Shown here piece by piece: positions 1-5,229 of a stretch of DNA of 5,377 bases. This DNA is from an uncultured Microbacteriaceae bacterium (lineage in GTDB: Bacteria; Actinomycetota; Actinomycetes; Actinomycetales; Microbacteriaceae). Location: positions 1 to 5,377 of the forward strand of contig CAKUJB010000080.1 of the NCBI GenBank assembly GCA_934661165.1, given 5' to 3'. A program made the translations under genes and the position numbers. The notes under the pieces are model-generated. The model saw only the letters and a list, made by a program, of their open reading frames with translations, was not told where the DNA came from and searched no databases. How positions within the stretch are numbered: the first letter of the stretch is position 1; each line of letters opens with the position of its first letter.

Positions 1-22
1 GTGCCGGGGCCACCGACGCTCG

Positions 23-1369
23 TCACGCCATCGGCGAATCGACGCTCACTCGGGCACGGATGCGGGTCTGCCGGTGCTCCGGCACGAGGATGTTCGACTT
101 GCCGCCGTCCCAGTCGCCCCAGAGGATCTCGACCTCGGTGCCGTCGACGGCCAGTGCCGAGTCGATCGAGGCGAGCGACACCCAGCCCTCGAGGTTGACG
201 GTGTAGCCGTGGAAACCGGTCACCCCGACGAGATCATCGCCGACGAGGATCTGATCGCGGCCGAGGTCCGAGGGCCATGGCAGCGGCTTGCAGTTGACCC
301 CGGTGCCGAGCTCGGAGTCGACGAGCACGCGCTCGGTGTCCTCCCGGTCCCACACGAGCCACACCTTCTGACGCGGCGGGTCCTGAGCCAGCTGTTCGAG
401 GGCGGCCCGGCCGATGAACTCGTGGTCGAACTTCACGATCCGGCCGAATCCGTAGTCCCACGGCGTGACGTAGTAGTCCTCGATCCGCTCCGGGTGGAAG
501 CTGCCGGTGGTGACGCCGACGGAGATGTTCTGCCAGGTCTCGGTCGGCAGCCACTCGCGGTACTCCCGCATCGACTCCGAGGTGTAGATCGCGGCGACCG
601 TGCAGGGCCCGAGCCAACCGGACTCCGCACCGGCGGAAAGGTAGGAACGGGCACCGCCGCGCAGCATTCCATGCGCCTCCCCGGCTCGCAGGATGGTGCC
701 GATGACGTCGTCCTCGTGCTCGGCGGGGCCGAAGAACTCGAAGCCGGAGGTGTTCTCGCCGGGGACGCCCGCCATGGTGTGGTTGAGCACCCAGACCTCG
801 TGCCCGGCGATCGAGACCTTGGCGGTGTGGAAGAACTTGATCGGGGGCACCTCGCCGTCGGCGGCAGCCTCGAGGATGTCGCCGGCGGCCGGACCCTCCA
901 CCTCCCAGCGGTAGAAGCGCTTGCCGCCGGACCCCCGGGTCGGCGGCTCAGCGATGATCTCGACGTCGTACCCGCCCTTCTCCGCCTGGAACTGGAGCCA
1001 CTCGAGCGCCCACTCCCGGCCGACGACATTCACCTCCGTGTCGCTGAGGGCGACGACGATCGCGTCGCCGATGAGGAGGCCCTCGTCGTTGACGGCGACG
1101 TACTGCTTCGCGATGCCCGCGCGGAAGTTCGCGAAGCTGTTGATCGCGGTGTCCGACAGCAGCCGGACCACGTCGGGTCCGCTGATGTAGAGATCGAGCA
1201 TGTGGAACGTCTGGTTGAAGAGCACCGCGGTGTCCTTCCACGCGCGCTGCTCCTCGCGCCAGTTCGTGTGCTCGGCGGGATAGGCGAATGCGCCGCGCAC
1301 GTCGAAGTTGTTCCCGCGCAGCAGCGCGAGCGCGTCGCGGGCCCGGTCGATGTTGTCCTGCAGTGACAT
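23..1369 (-). CDS. LigM-like THF-dependent aromatic O-demethylase (LigM-A, GcvT/aminomethyltransferase fold)
   Basis: Predicted cytoplasmic 448-residue protein of the GcvT/DmdA/LigM/DesA fold. Family members move a methyl group from a methoxy-aromatic (vanillate, 3-O-methylgallate, syringate) to tetrahydrofolate, giving a catechol-type product and 5-methyl-THF. Matches to LigM of Sphingobium SYK-6 (recalled, not searched) include an FNQTFHM segment (residues 51-57), AKQYVAV (87-93), MAGVPG (199-204), YREWLP (270-275), IEDYYVTPWDYGFG (296-309), KFDHEFIGR (313-321) and WGDWDGG (417-423). Equivalents of LigM Tyr31, His60, Arg122 and Tyr247 are Tyr30, His56, Arg118 and Tyr243. Glu211 in GFEFFGP fits the pterin-binding Glu of the fold. 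It is slightly shorter than LigM (about 471 aa), with a trimmed C-terminus and a few extra residues before Glu211. The start is uncertain: the ATG at 1369 gives MSLQDN, while an in-frame GTG at 1378 gives VTTMSLQ, resembling MTTSLQ of the paralogue; an AAAGGA element lies 12 or 3 nt upstream respectively. Family assignment is secure; the exact substrate is not. Confidence 0.9.
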   Translation of the reverse strand: MSLQDNIDRARDALALLRGNNFDVRGAFAYPAEHTNWREEQRAWKDTAVLFNQTFHMLDLYISGPDVVRLLSDTAINSFANFRAGIAKQYVAVNDEGLLIGDAIVVALSDTEVNVVGREWALEWLQFQAEKGGYDVEIIAEPPTRGSGGKRFYRWEVEGPAAGDILEAAADGEVPPIKFFHTAKVSIAGHEVWVLNHTMAGVPGENTSGFEFFGPAEHEDDVIGTILRAGEAHGMLRGGARSYLSAGAESGWLGPCTVAAIYTSESMREYREWLPTETWQNISVGVTTGSFHPERIEDYYVTPWDYGFGRIVKFDHEFIGRAALEQLAQDPPRQKVWLVWDREDTERVLVDSELGTGVNCKPLPWPSDLGRDQILVGDDLVGVTGFHGYTVNLEGWVSLASIDSALAVDGTEVEILWGDWDGGKSNILVPEHRQTRIRARVSVDSPMA

Positions 1370-1552
1370 GGTCGTCACGATTCCTTTCACAGGTTTGTCT
1401 GTTGGGCGTGCGCACGAGGATGCGCGCACGCCGACCGGCGCGCGTCGGTGCGTACCGGGGGAGCCGTCGGGGACGGCAGACGGGCGATGCCCGTGGCGGC
1501 CGGCGGCGACAAGGCCGCCCGCCCGAGGCGGCTGCGCCGTCCCGGGTCCTGG
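1370..1552 (-). promoter_or_regulatory. Structured 183-nt leader upstream of ligM-A
   Basis: No convincing gene lies between the 34-codon small ORF and ligM-A. On the transcript strand the interval holds a run of inverted repeats: 1495-1519 (7-bp arms around 11 nt, or 6-bp arms 1502-1507/1514-1519), 1480-1494 (6-bp arms, 3-nt loop), 1463-1477 (6-bp arms, 3-nt loop) and 1405-1432 (9-bp arms, 10-nt loop). A bulged hairpin pairing 1444-1452 with 1425-1435 would compete with the last one, because they share an arm. There is no long U-run, and I recognise no known riboswitch consensus. This could be an attenuation or mRNA-processing leader. High GC makes chance stems common, so a function is only inferred. 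Confidence 0.4.
1405..1432 (-). repeat. Perfect 9-bp inverted repeat in the ligM-A leader
   Basis: The arms GGCGTGCGC (1405-1413) and GCGCACGCC (1424-1432) are exact reverse complements around a 10-nt loop. The element ends about 36 nt upstream of the ligM-A ATG. The adjacent downstream sequence on the transcript strand is not U-rich, so it is not a classical intrinsic terminator. It may be an attenuator or a stabilising stem, and its promoter-distal placement just before the ribosome-binding region would allow effects on translation. Confidence 0.5.
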
Positions 1553-1657
1553 TCAGCCGGTATGGTCGTCCCGGCTGCCGACCGCGAGCGCGATGGCGGC
1601 CAAGAGTCCGCCCGAGCGGTGCATCCCGCCCGGGCCGAGTCGCTTCGCGGCTTTCAT
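1553..1657 (-). CDS. Small ORF (34 aa) preceding ligM-A; paralogue of the small ORF preceding ligM-B
   Basis: ATG at 1655-1657, TGA at 1553-1555. The predicted peptide starts MKAAKRLGPGGMHRSG and ends LAAIALAVGSRDDHTG. Support for it being real: a GAGGAG Shine-Dalgarno (1662-1667) four nt before the ATG; 30 of 34 codons ending in G or C while only 20 of 34 second positions are G/C, the pattern of high-GC coding sequence; and a C-terminal 22 residues that align without gaps to those of the small ORF at 3233-3346, with nine identities including S-R-D and the final G, both ending in TGA. It has a basic N-terminal part and a short hydrophobic/Ala-rich stretch (LLAAIALAV), too short for a confident membrane span. 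It lies 75 nt after ligM-B and 183 nt before ligM-A. I do not recognise a family. It could be a microprotein partner of the demethylase or a leader peptide. Confidence 0.55.
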   Translation of the reverse strand: MKAAKRLGPGGMHRSGGLLAAIALAVGSRDDHTG

Positions 1658-1661
1658 CGGA

Positions 1662-1667
1662 CTCCTC
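1662..1667 (-). promoter_or_regulatory. Shine-Dalgarno of the 34-aa small ORF
   Basis: GAGGAG on the minus strand, four nt before the ATG at 1657. It is the clearest ribosome-binding site in this window, stronger than those of the two full-length ligM-like genes. This argues that the small ORF is translated. Confidence 0.55.
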
Positions 1668-1697
1668 GTCGAGCCTTGTGAATTGGTCCCCTGCAGG

Positions 1698-1725
1698 CTA
1701 TCACGATACGGTGCGATTCGTATAG
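1698..1725. promoter_or_regulatory. Imperfect dyad (operator-like) between ligM-B and the 34-aa small ORF
   Basis: Inner arms ATACG (1706-1710) and CGTAT (1719-1723) are separated by 8 nt. The outer bases CTAT (1698-1701) and ATAG (1722-1725) extend the symmetry if one base is bulged. The patch is visibly more A/T-rich than its surroundings and lies immediately after the ligM-B stop, upstream of a small ORF with a good ribosome-binding site. This would suit an operator for a dimeric regulator (for example GntR- or IclR-type) at an internal promoter. I could not assign clear -35 and -10 boxes, so it could equally be a 3'-end hairpin of ligM-B. Confidence 0.3.
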
Positions 1726-1732
1726 TTTCGCG

Positions 1733-3163
1733 TCACCGCGAGCGCCACGTCCGCCGGCCGACGTAGTCCTCGCGTGCGACGCGCGTGAGCGGCGCCGGAC
1801 TGACGGTGCCGCGGATGGGCCGGATCTCGTCCGGCACGACGACGCCGTCGCCGTGACCGCCGCCGGCCTCGCCCCAGTGCACGACGACCTCATCACCGTC
1901 CCGCAGCTCGCCGTCGAGCAGTGCAAGGGTGAACAGCGCGCGCTCAGCCTGCGAGTACGCGGTGAGGTGGCCGCTGCCGACCAGCCGGTCGCCGACCCTG
2001 ACGGCGTCGTAGTTGACGTCGGCGCGGTCGAGCGGCATTGGCAGCGTGAGCGGGCGGAGGCGCGGGCCGTCCGGGTCGAGAAACTCCGCGAAAAGGTCGG
2101 CGGCGTCATCGACGTCCCAGACGATGCTCGCCTTCCGCCGAGCGCTCGCCGGGTCCTGGCGCAGGAGTGCCTCGCGGCCGATGAAGTCGTGGTCGAATCG
2201 GATCAGGTGGCCATAGCCGAATTCGTACGGCGTCATGTAGTAGTCCTCGACACTCGGCAGCGCGAGACTGCCCGACAGTCGGGTCCAGCCCTCGAGATGC
2301 CGGGCAGGCAGCCAGCGCCGGTACGCCTCGAGCGCCGGGTCGGTGTAGATGCCGGGCACCGCCCACGGCAGATACCCGCCCTCGGTGCCGCCCGCCAGAT
2401 ATGCGGCCGAGCCGACGAGCGTGAGACCGTACGGCGTCCCCTCGTCGAGGATCGTGCCGCGCACCTCATCGCGCAGCTCCCACGGCCCGAAGACCTCGAG
2501 CCCGGGCGCCCCGGCCATCGCGTGCCGCAGCGCGCGCAGTCGGTGACCGCCGATCGTCACCTCGGTGAGATGGAAGAACGCGACCTCGTCGATGGGGCCC
2601 GCGTTGAGATGCTCGAGCAGCGCCCAGGCGTTCGGGCCCTGCAGCTGGTAGCGGAAGTACTTGCGCTCGTTGCCGTGCCCATTGGCGTACACGGGCGAGC
2701 GGGTGTCGTCCGTCTCGAACTCGATATCGAGATCGGTGCGCTCCGCGTGGTATTGGATCCAGTGCAGTGCGAACGGGACGCCGACGATGAAGAAGTCGTC
2801 CTGCTCGAGGTGGAAGAGGATGTCCTCGCCGATGAAGTGTCCCTGCTCGGTGACGAGCAGCATCTGGTGCGCGCGACCGGGGACGGTCACGGCGAGGTTG
2901 TTGCAGGCGAGACCGCTGAGGAAGCGGACCGCGTCCGGCCCCCAGATGCGCAGCCCCTCCATGTGGTGCGTCTGGTCGAACAGCGCGACACCGGTGTGCC
3001 AGCTGTCCGACTCGAGATCCCAGCGAGAGAACTCCGGCGGGATCTGCGGGATGAGGCGATCGGGGGTCAGCGAGGCCGGTCCCCGCCGATTCCACTTGTG
3101 GCTGCGGAGATGCGCGAGCGGGCCGCCCGCGGCGTCGATGAGGTCCTGGAGTGAGGTGGTCAT
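1733..3163 (-). CDS. LigM-like aromatic O-demethylase homologue with altered active site (LigM-B)
   Basis: Predicted cytoplasmic 476-residue GcvT-fold protein, close in length to LigM (about 471 aa) and alignable to its C-terminus (VSPAPLTRVAREDY, residues 454-467, resembles the LigM ending). Shared segments are LFDQTHHM (61-68), RHAMAGAPGLEVFGP (213-227, with the probable pterin-binding Glu223), YRRWLPA (281-287), VEDYYMTPYEFGYG (305-318), RFDHDFIGREAL (322-333) and HWGEAGGG (429-436). LigM His60 corresponds to His67 and Tyr247 to Tyr255, but Tyr31 falls at Ile38 and Arg122 at Val129. The N-terminal segment (residues 22-43) is longer and unlike both LigM and LigM-A. It is therefore probably a THF-dependent demethylase or methyltransferase with a different substrate, perhaps one without the carboxylate that Arg122 may contact. 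The ATG at 3161-3163 gives MTTSLQDLID, matching the start region of LigM-A; the ribosome-binding site is weak (AAAGCAG). A 37-aa small ORF ends 69 nt upstream. Residue numbering of LigM is from memory. Confidence 0.88.
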   Translation of the reverse strand: MTTSLQDLIDAAGGPLAHLRSHKWNRRGPASLTPDRLIPQIPPEFSRWDLESDSWHTGVALFDQTHHMEGLRIWGPDAVRFLSGLACNNLAVTVPGRAHQMLLVTEQGHFIGEDILFHLEQDDFFIVGVPFALHWIQYHAERTDLDIEFETDDTRSPVYANGHGNERKYFRYQLQGPNAWALLEHLNAGPIDEVAFFHLTEVTIGGHRLRALRHAMAGAPGLEVFGPWELRDEVRGTILDEGTPYGLTLVGSAAYLAGGTEGGYLPWAVPGIYTDPALEAYRRWLPARHLEGWTRLSGSLALPSVEDYYMTPYEFGYGHLIRFDHDFIGREALLRQDPASARRKASIVWDVDDAADLFAEFLDPDGPRLRPLTLPMPLDRADVNYDAVRVGDRLVGSGHLTAYSQAERALFTLALLDGELRDGDEVVVHWGEAGGGHGDGVVVPDEIRPIRGTVSPAPLTRVAREDYVGRRTWRSR

Positions 3164-3196
3164 GTTGATCTGCTGCTTTCGAGTACGCGAGGGAGA

Positions 3197-3219
3197 TCGA
3201 CCAGGAAAAGCCTGGTCGA
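3197..3219 (-). repeat. Perfect 9-bp inverted repeat upstream of ligM-B
   Basis: The arms TCGACCAGG (3197-3205) and CCTGGTCGA (3211-3219) pair exactly around a 5-nt loop. The stem falls between the 37-aa small ORF and the ligM-B start, 33 nt from the ATG. On the transcript strand the loop is CUUUU and the sequence after the stem is UCUCCCUCGCG, not a U-run. It could be an attenuator, a processing site or a weak terminator limiting read-through into ligM-B. Confidence 0.55.
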
Positions 3220-3221
3220 CA

Positions 3222-3239
3222 GGGCTGAAGAGTCAGCCC
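3222..3239 (-). repeat. 7-bp inverted repeat spanning the stop codon of the 37-aa small ORF
   Basis: The arms GGGCTGA (3222-3228) and TCAGCCC (3233-3239) pair perfectly around a 4-nt loop. The second arm contains the TGA of the small ORF (3233-3235). It sits two nt from the neighbouring 9-bp stem at 3197-3219, so the transcript could form two adjacent hairpins. A ribosome terminating on the small ORF would cover this stem, which is the geometry needed for translation-dependent control of the downstream gene. That control is inferred. Confidence 0.5.
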
Positions 3240-3346
3240 GCCCTTCGGTCGCGACTCGCCTGCGCGATGCCGATCGCGTGGATCGCCTCGCCCAGCCGCC
3301 GGCGCTTGCCGACCGCCACCGCGGTGCCACACGATTCGGCCGACAT
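3233..3346 (-). CDS. Small ORF (37 aa) preceding ligM-B
   Basis: ATG at 3344-3346, TGA at 3233-3235. The peptide starts MSAESCGTAVAVGKRRRLG and ends AIHAIGIAQASRDRRAG. It begins 5 nt after the stop of the binding-protein-fold gene; an in-frame GTG at 3347-3349 sits 8 nt from a GGAG element and may be the true start (38 aa). Thirty-three of 37 codons end in G or C, as expected for coding sequence here. Its last 22 residues align without gaps to those of the small ORF at 1553-1657: nine identities, several hydrophobic matches, a shared S-R-D-x-x-x-G ending, and three of the identical residues encoded by different synonymous codons. It has a basic cluster (KRRR) followed by a possible short amphipathic helix, with no signal peptide. 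I recognise no family. Its placement directly before a ligM-like gene, as with the other small ORF, suggests a function tied to the demethylase or its expression. Confidence 0.55.
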   Translation of the reverse strand: MSAESCGTAVAVGKRRRLGEAIHAIGIAQASRDRRAG

Positions 3347-3351
3347 CACTG

Positions 3352-4200
3352 TCACTGCTCCGAGCCGGCCAGTGCCGTGTCGGCGATCGACCCGAGCCCG
3401 CGATACCTGTCCGGCAGCAGCCCGAAGTCGGCTCGCATCGCCTCGAGCAGGGCGAGGCTCTCGGGATCGACGGTGAGCGAGCGGGGCCGCGTGCGCCAGA
3501 TCTCACCGGCCGAGAGTCCGACGAAGCCGTGACGCTCCAGCAACGCGATGCCGTCGGCGTCGGCGATCGTCTCGCTTCGCTCGACCGCAGCCGCCATGGC
3601 ACCGAGGTAGGCCGCGAGCTCGGCTCCCTCCTTTGGCGTGCGCGCGGCTCGGACCACGACACCCTGACCCGGCATCGTGGGGAGCGCGTCATTCGCTGAG
3701 GCGATGAAGACCATGCCCGCACGCTGAGCAAGCTCGTCAAGCGGCGGCCCGAGCAGGGTGGCGTCGGCCGTGCCGGCGACGAGGGCGTCGAGCCGCTCCT
3801 TGACGCCGCCGACCTCGACGAACGAGACCGCGACGCCCGCGTCCTCGAGCACCCGGCGGGCGACGATCGCAAAGCCGTTCGCGAGCGCGTCGACCGCGAA
3901 ACGCTTGCCCTCGAGATCGTCGAGCGACCGGTGACCAGGTGTCGCATAGATCGAAAGCAGCGTCGTCTGCTCGGCCTGCGCGACGATCCGGACATCGACG
4001 CCGAGGGTGTTCCACACGAAGACGTTGTCCATCGCGGTGATCGCCACGTCGATCTCCCCGGACCGTAGTCCGTCCAGCTGCTCTGCACTGGACCGGGTCC
4101 GCCGTGGCTCAACCTCCACTCCCGCGGCAGCGAAGAAACCGTGCTCCTCGGCGACGAGGTACGGCACGGGAGGCACGAAATGCAGCTGGCGGATCGTCAT
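3352..4200 (-). CDS. NMT1/THI5-like periplasmic-binding-protein-fold protein lacking a signal peptide
   Basis: 282-residue protein resembling SsuA/TauA/ThiY-type (NMT1/THI5-like) ligand-binding proteins. The N-terminal strand MTIRQLHFVPPVPYLVAEEHGFF is followed by AGVEVEP (26-32), LRSGEIDVAIT (45-55), LDDLEGKRFAVDA (93-105), VKERLDALVAGTADATLLGPP (133-153), and a helical C-terminal part including YLGAMAAAVERS (198-209). The mature-type domain starts at residue 1: there is no signal peptide, lipobox or twin-arginine motif, and no ABC permease or ATPase is in view. The ATG (4198-4200) overlaps the TGA of the FAH-fold gene as ATGA, which fixes the start and implies translational coupling. It may act in the cytoplasm as a ligand-binding subunit or enzyme. 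The same fold occurs in 4,5-dihydroxyphthalate decarboxylase and in MqnA/MqnD, so a catalytic role on an aromatic intermediate is possible. An ABC-transporter binding-protein label would be unsafe. Confidence 0.78.
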   Translation of the reverse strand: MTIRQLHFVPPVPYLVAEEHGFFAAAGVEVEPRRTRSSAEQLDGLRSGEIDVAITAMDNVFVWNTLGVDVRIVAQAEQTTLLSIYATPGHRSLDDLEGKRFAVDALANGFAIVARRVLEDAGVAVSFVEVGGVKERLDALVAGTADATLLGPPLDELAQRAGMVFIASANDALPTMPGQGVVVRAARTPKEGAELAAYLGAMAAAVERSETIADADGIALLERHGFVGLSAGEIWRTRPRSLTVDPESLALLEAMRADFGLLPDRYRGLGSIADTALAGSEQ

Positions 4201-5219
4201 GCCGACGCCGCCGCTCTTCGCGACGCCTGCCACGGCGGCAAGGTGCCGGAGGGACCGACGACCGCGGTGCGCTGGACCCCGAGCCCCTCGATCGAGACCT
4301 CCATGACGTCGCCGTCGCGCAGGAATCTGCCCCAGTGCGAGCCGTTGCCCGCGGGGGAGCCGGTGATGAGCAGATCGCCGGGCTCGAGCACTGCGATCGA
4401 TGACGCGTACGAGATGAGGTCCGGCACGCCGAACGCCATGTTCGCCGTCGACGAGTCCTGCTTCAGTTCGCCGTTGAGGCGGAGCCGGATGTCGAGTCGC
4501 ATGGGGTCGGCGATGAACCTCGCGGGAACGAGGACCGGGCCGGTCGGAAAGAACGTCGGCTGATTCTTGGCACGGAACCAGTCGGTCCCGATCTTCGCGA
4601 CATCGTCTCGCGGCACGAGCGATCTCGCGGAGATGTCGTTGACGATGAGGTACCCCGCCACGTGGTCGAGCGCCTCCTCGGCGGCTACGCGGTGCGCACG
4701 ACGCCCGATGACGACGCCGAGCTCCGCCTCCCAGTCGATGTCGGTCCCGAAATCGGGCAGTTGCACCTCGTCGTAGGCACCCGACACGGCCGAGGGGATC
4801 CCCGTCCACAGGTAGGGGTCGCCCGTGGCCACCCGCTCGTCGATCTCGGCGGCCGCATCGGCGAGGAGTTGCTCGTCCGTCGCGCCGTCCTTGCCGAGCT
4901 TGTGCGCGACCGCCATCTCCATGATGTGCTCGCGATAGTTCACTCCGGCGGCGAGGATCGGACCGATCGGCTGGACGGGAGGCAGCACGCGGAGCCGTCC
5001 CGCCTCCGCCAGCGCGGCGCGCGACTGCGCGGCGGCCGAGGGCGTCTCGATGAATGCGGCGAGCGCGTCGAGATTCGCATCCCACCTCGCGAAGAGATCA
5101 CCGGTGCGGACGATCTCGGGCAGCACGGCGCGGACGTCCCACACGTCGTCGCCCACCACCACGACCGGCACGACCTCGTCGTCGATCGCGAACGAGGCAA
5201 TCGCGAACTTCGTCGTCAT
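4197..5219 (-). CDS. Fumarylacetoacetate hydrolase (FAH)-family enzyme
   Basis: 340-residue FAH-fold protein with a short N-terminal domain (about 1-85) followed by the catalytic domain. Visible hallmarks are AAGVNYREHIME (90-101; G-x-N-Y-x-x-H-x-x-E), the metal-ligand pair in DWEAELGVVIG (Glu164, Glu166), Asp195 in YLIVNDISAR, Lys218 in FRAKNQPTFFPTGPVLV, LNGELKQDSSTANMAFG (248-264) and the TGSPAG loop (286-291). The family hydrolyses or decarboxylates 2-oxo-enol intermediates using Mg2+ or Mn2+. Examples are fumarylpyruvate and acylpyruvate hydrolases, 2-hydroxymuconate-pathway hydratases/decarboxylases and HpcE. In this setting a role on the product of aromatic ring cleavage fits best. A charged, low-homology insert (about 105-135) lies between the HxxE motif and the core, where family members vary. 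The ATG at 5217-5219 gives MTTKFAIASF, 10 nt after the upstream gene; the Shine-Dalgarno is weak. The start of the following gene overlaps its stop by ATGA. The family is clear, the reaction is not. Confidence 0.92.
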   Translation of the reverse strand: MTTKFAIASFAIDDEVVPVVVVGDDVWDVRAVLPEIVRTGDLFARWDANLDALAAFIETPSAAAQSRAALAEAGRLRVLPPVQPIGPILAAGVNYREHIMEMAVAHKLGKDGATDEQLLADAAAEIDERVATGDPYLWTGIPSAVSGAYDEVQLPDFGTDIDWEAELGVVIGRRAHRVAAEEALDHVAGYLIVNDISARSLVPRDDVAKIGTDWFRAKNQPTFFPTGPVLVPARFIADPMRLDIRLRLNGELKQDSSTANMAFGVPDLISYASSIAVLEPGDLLITGSPAGNGSHWGRFLRDGDVMEVSIEGLGVQRTAVVGPSGTLPPWQASRRAAASA

Positions 5220-5229
5220 CGTCGCTCGA

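Noticed and set aside
1..22. Possible GTG start of the next gene downstream (11-13, minus strand)
   Set aside because: Only a few codons remain before the window edge and there is no clear ribosome-binding site, so it cannot be supported.
1370..1429. Upstream ATG (1429) for ligM-A
   Set aside because: The extra residues (MRASSCARPTDKPVKGI) do not match the family and cover the hairpin and ribosome-binding region. The ATG at 1369, or the GTG at 1378, is preferred.
74..3154. Long plus-strand open frames (about 74-1366 and 1853-3154)
   Set aside because: They lie exactly antisense to the two ligM-like genes. Their products are rich in R, D, V, E, G and L with no recognisable motifs, and they arise from the G/C third-position bias of the minus-strand genes.
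3197..3219. Calling the 9-bp stem an intrinsic terminator
   Set aside because: There is no U-run after the stem on the transcript strand and a same-strand gene starts 33 nt later, so it is listed only as an inverted repeat.
2466..4112. 548-codon minus-strand open frame crossing the binding-protein gene, the spacer and part of ligM-B
   Set aside because: It is out of frame with both recognised genes and its product is low-complexity Arg/Ser/Pro-rich; it is a shadow frame.
4201..5085. N-terminal extension of the binding-protein-fold gene
   Set aside because: The upstream in-frame stretch is the Arg/Ala-rich shadow of the FAH-fold gene. The ATGA overlap at 4197-4200 gives the natural start, exactly at the first strand of the domain.
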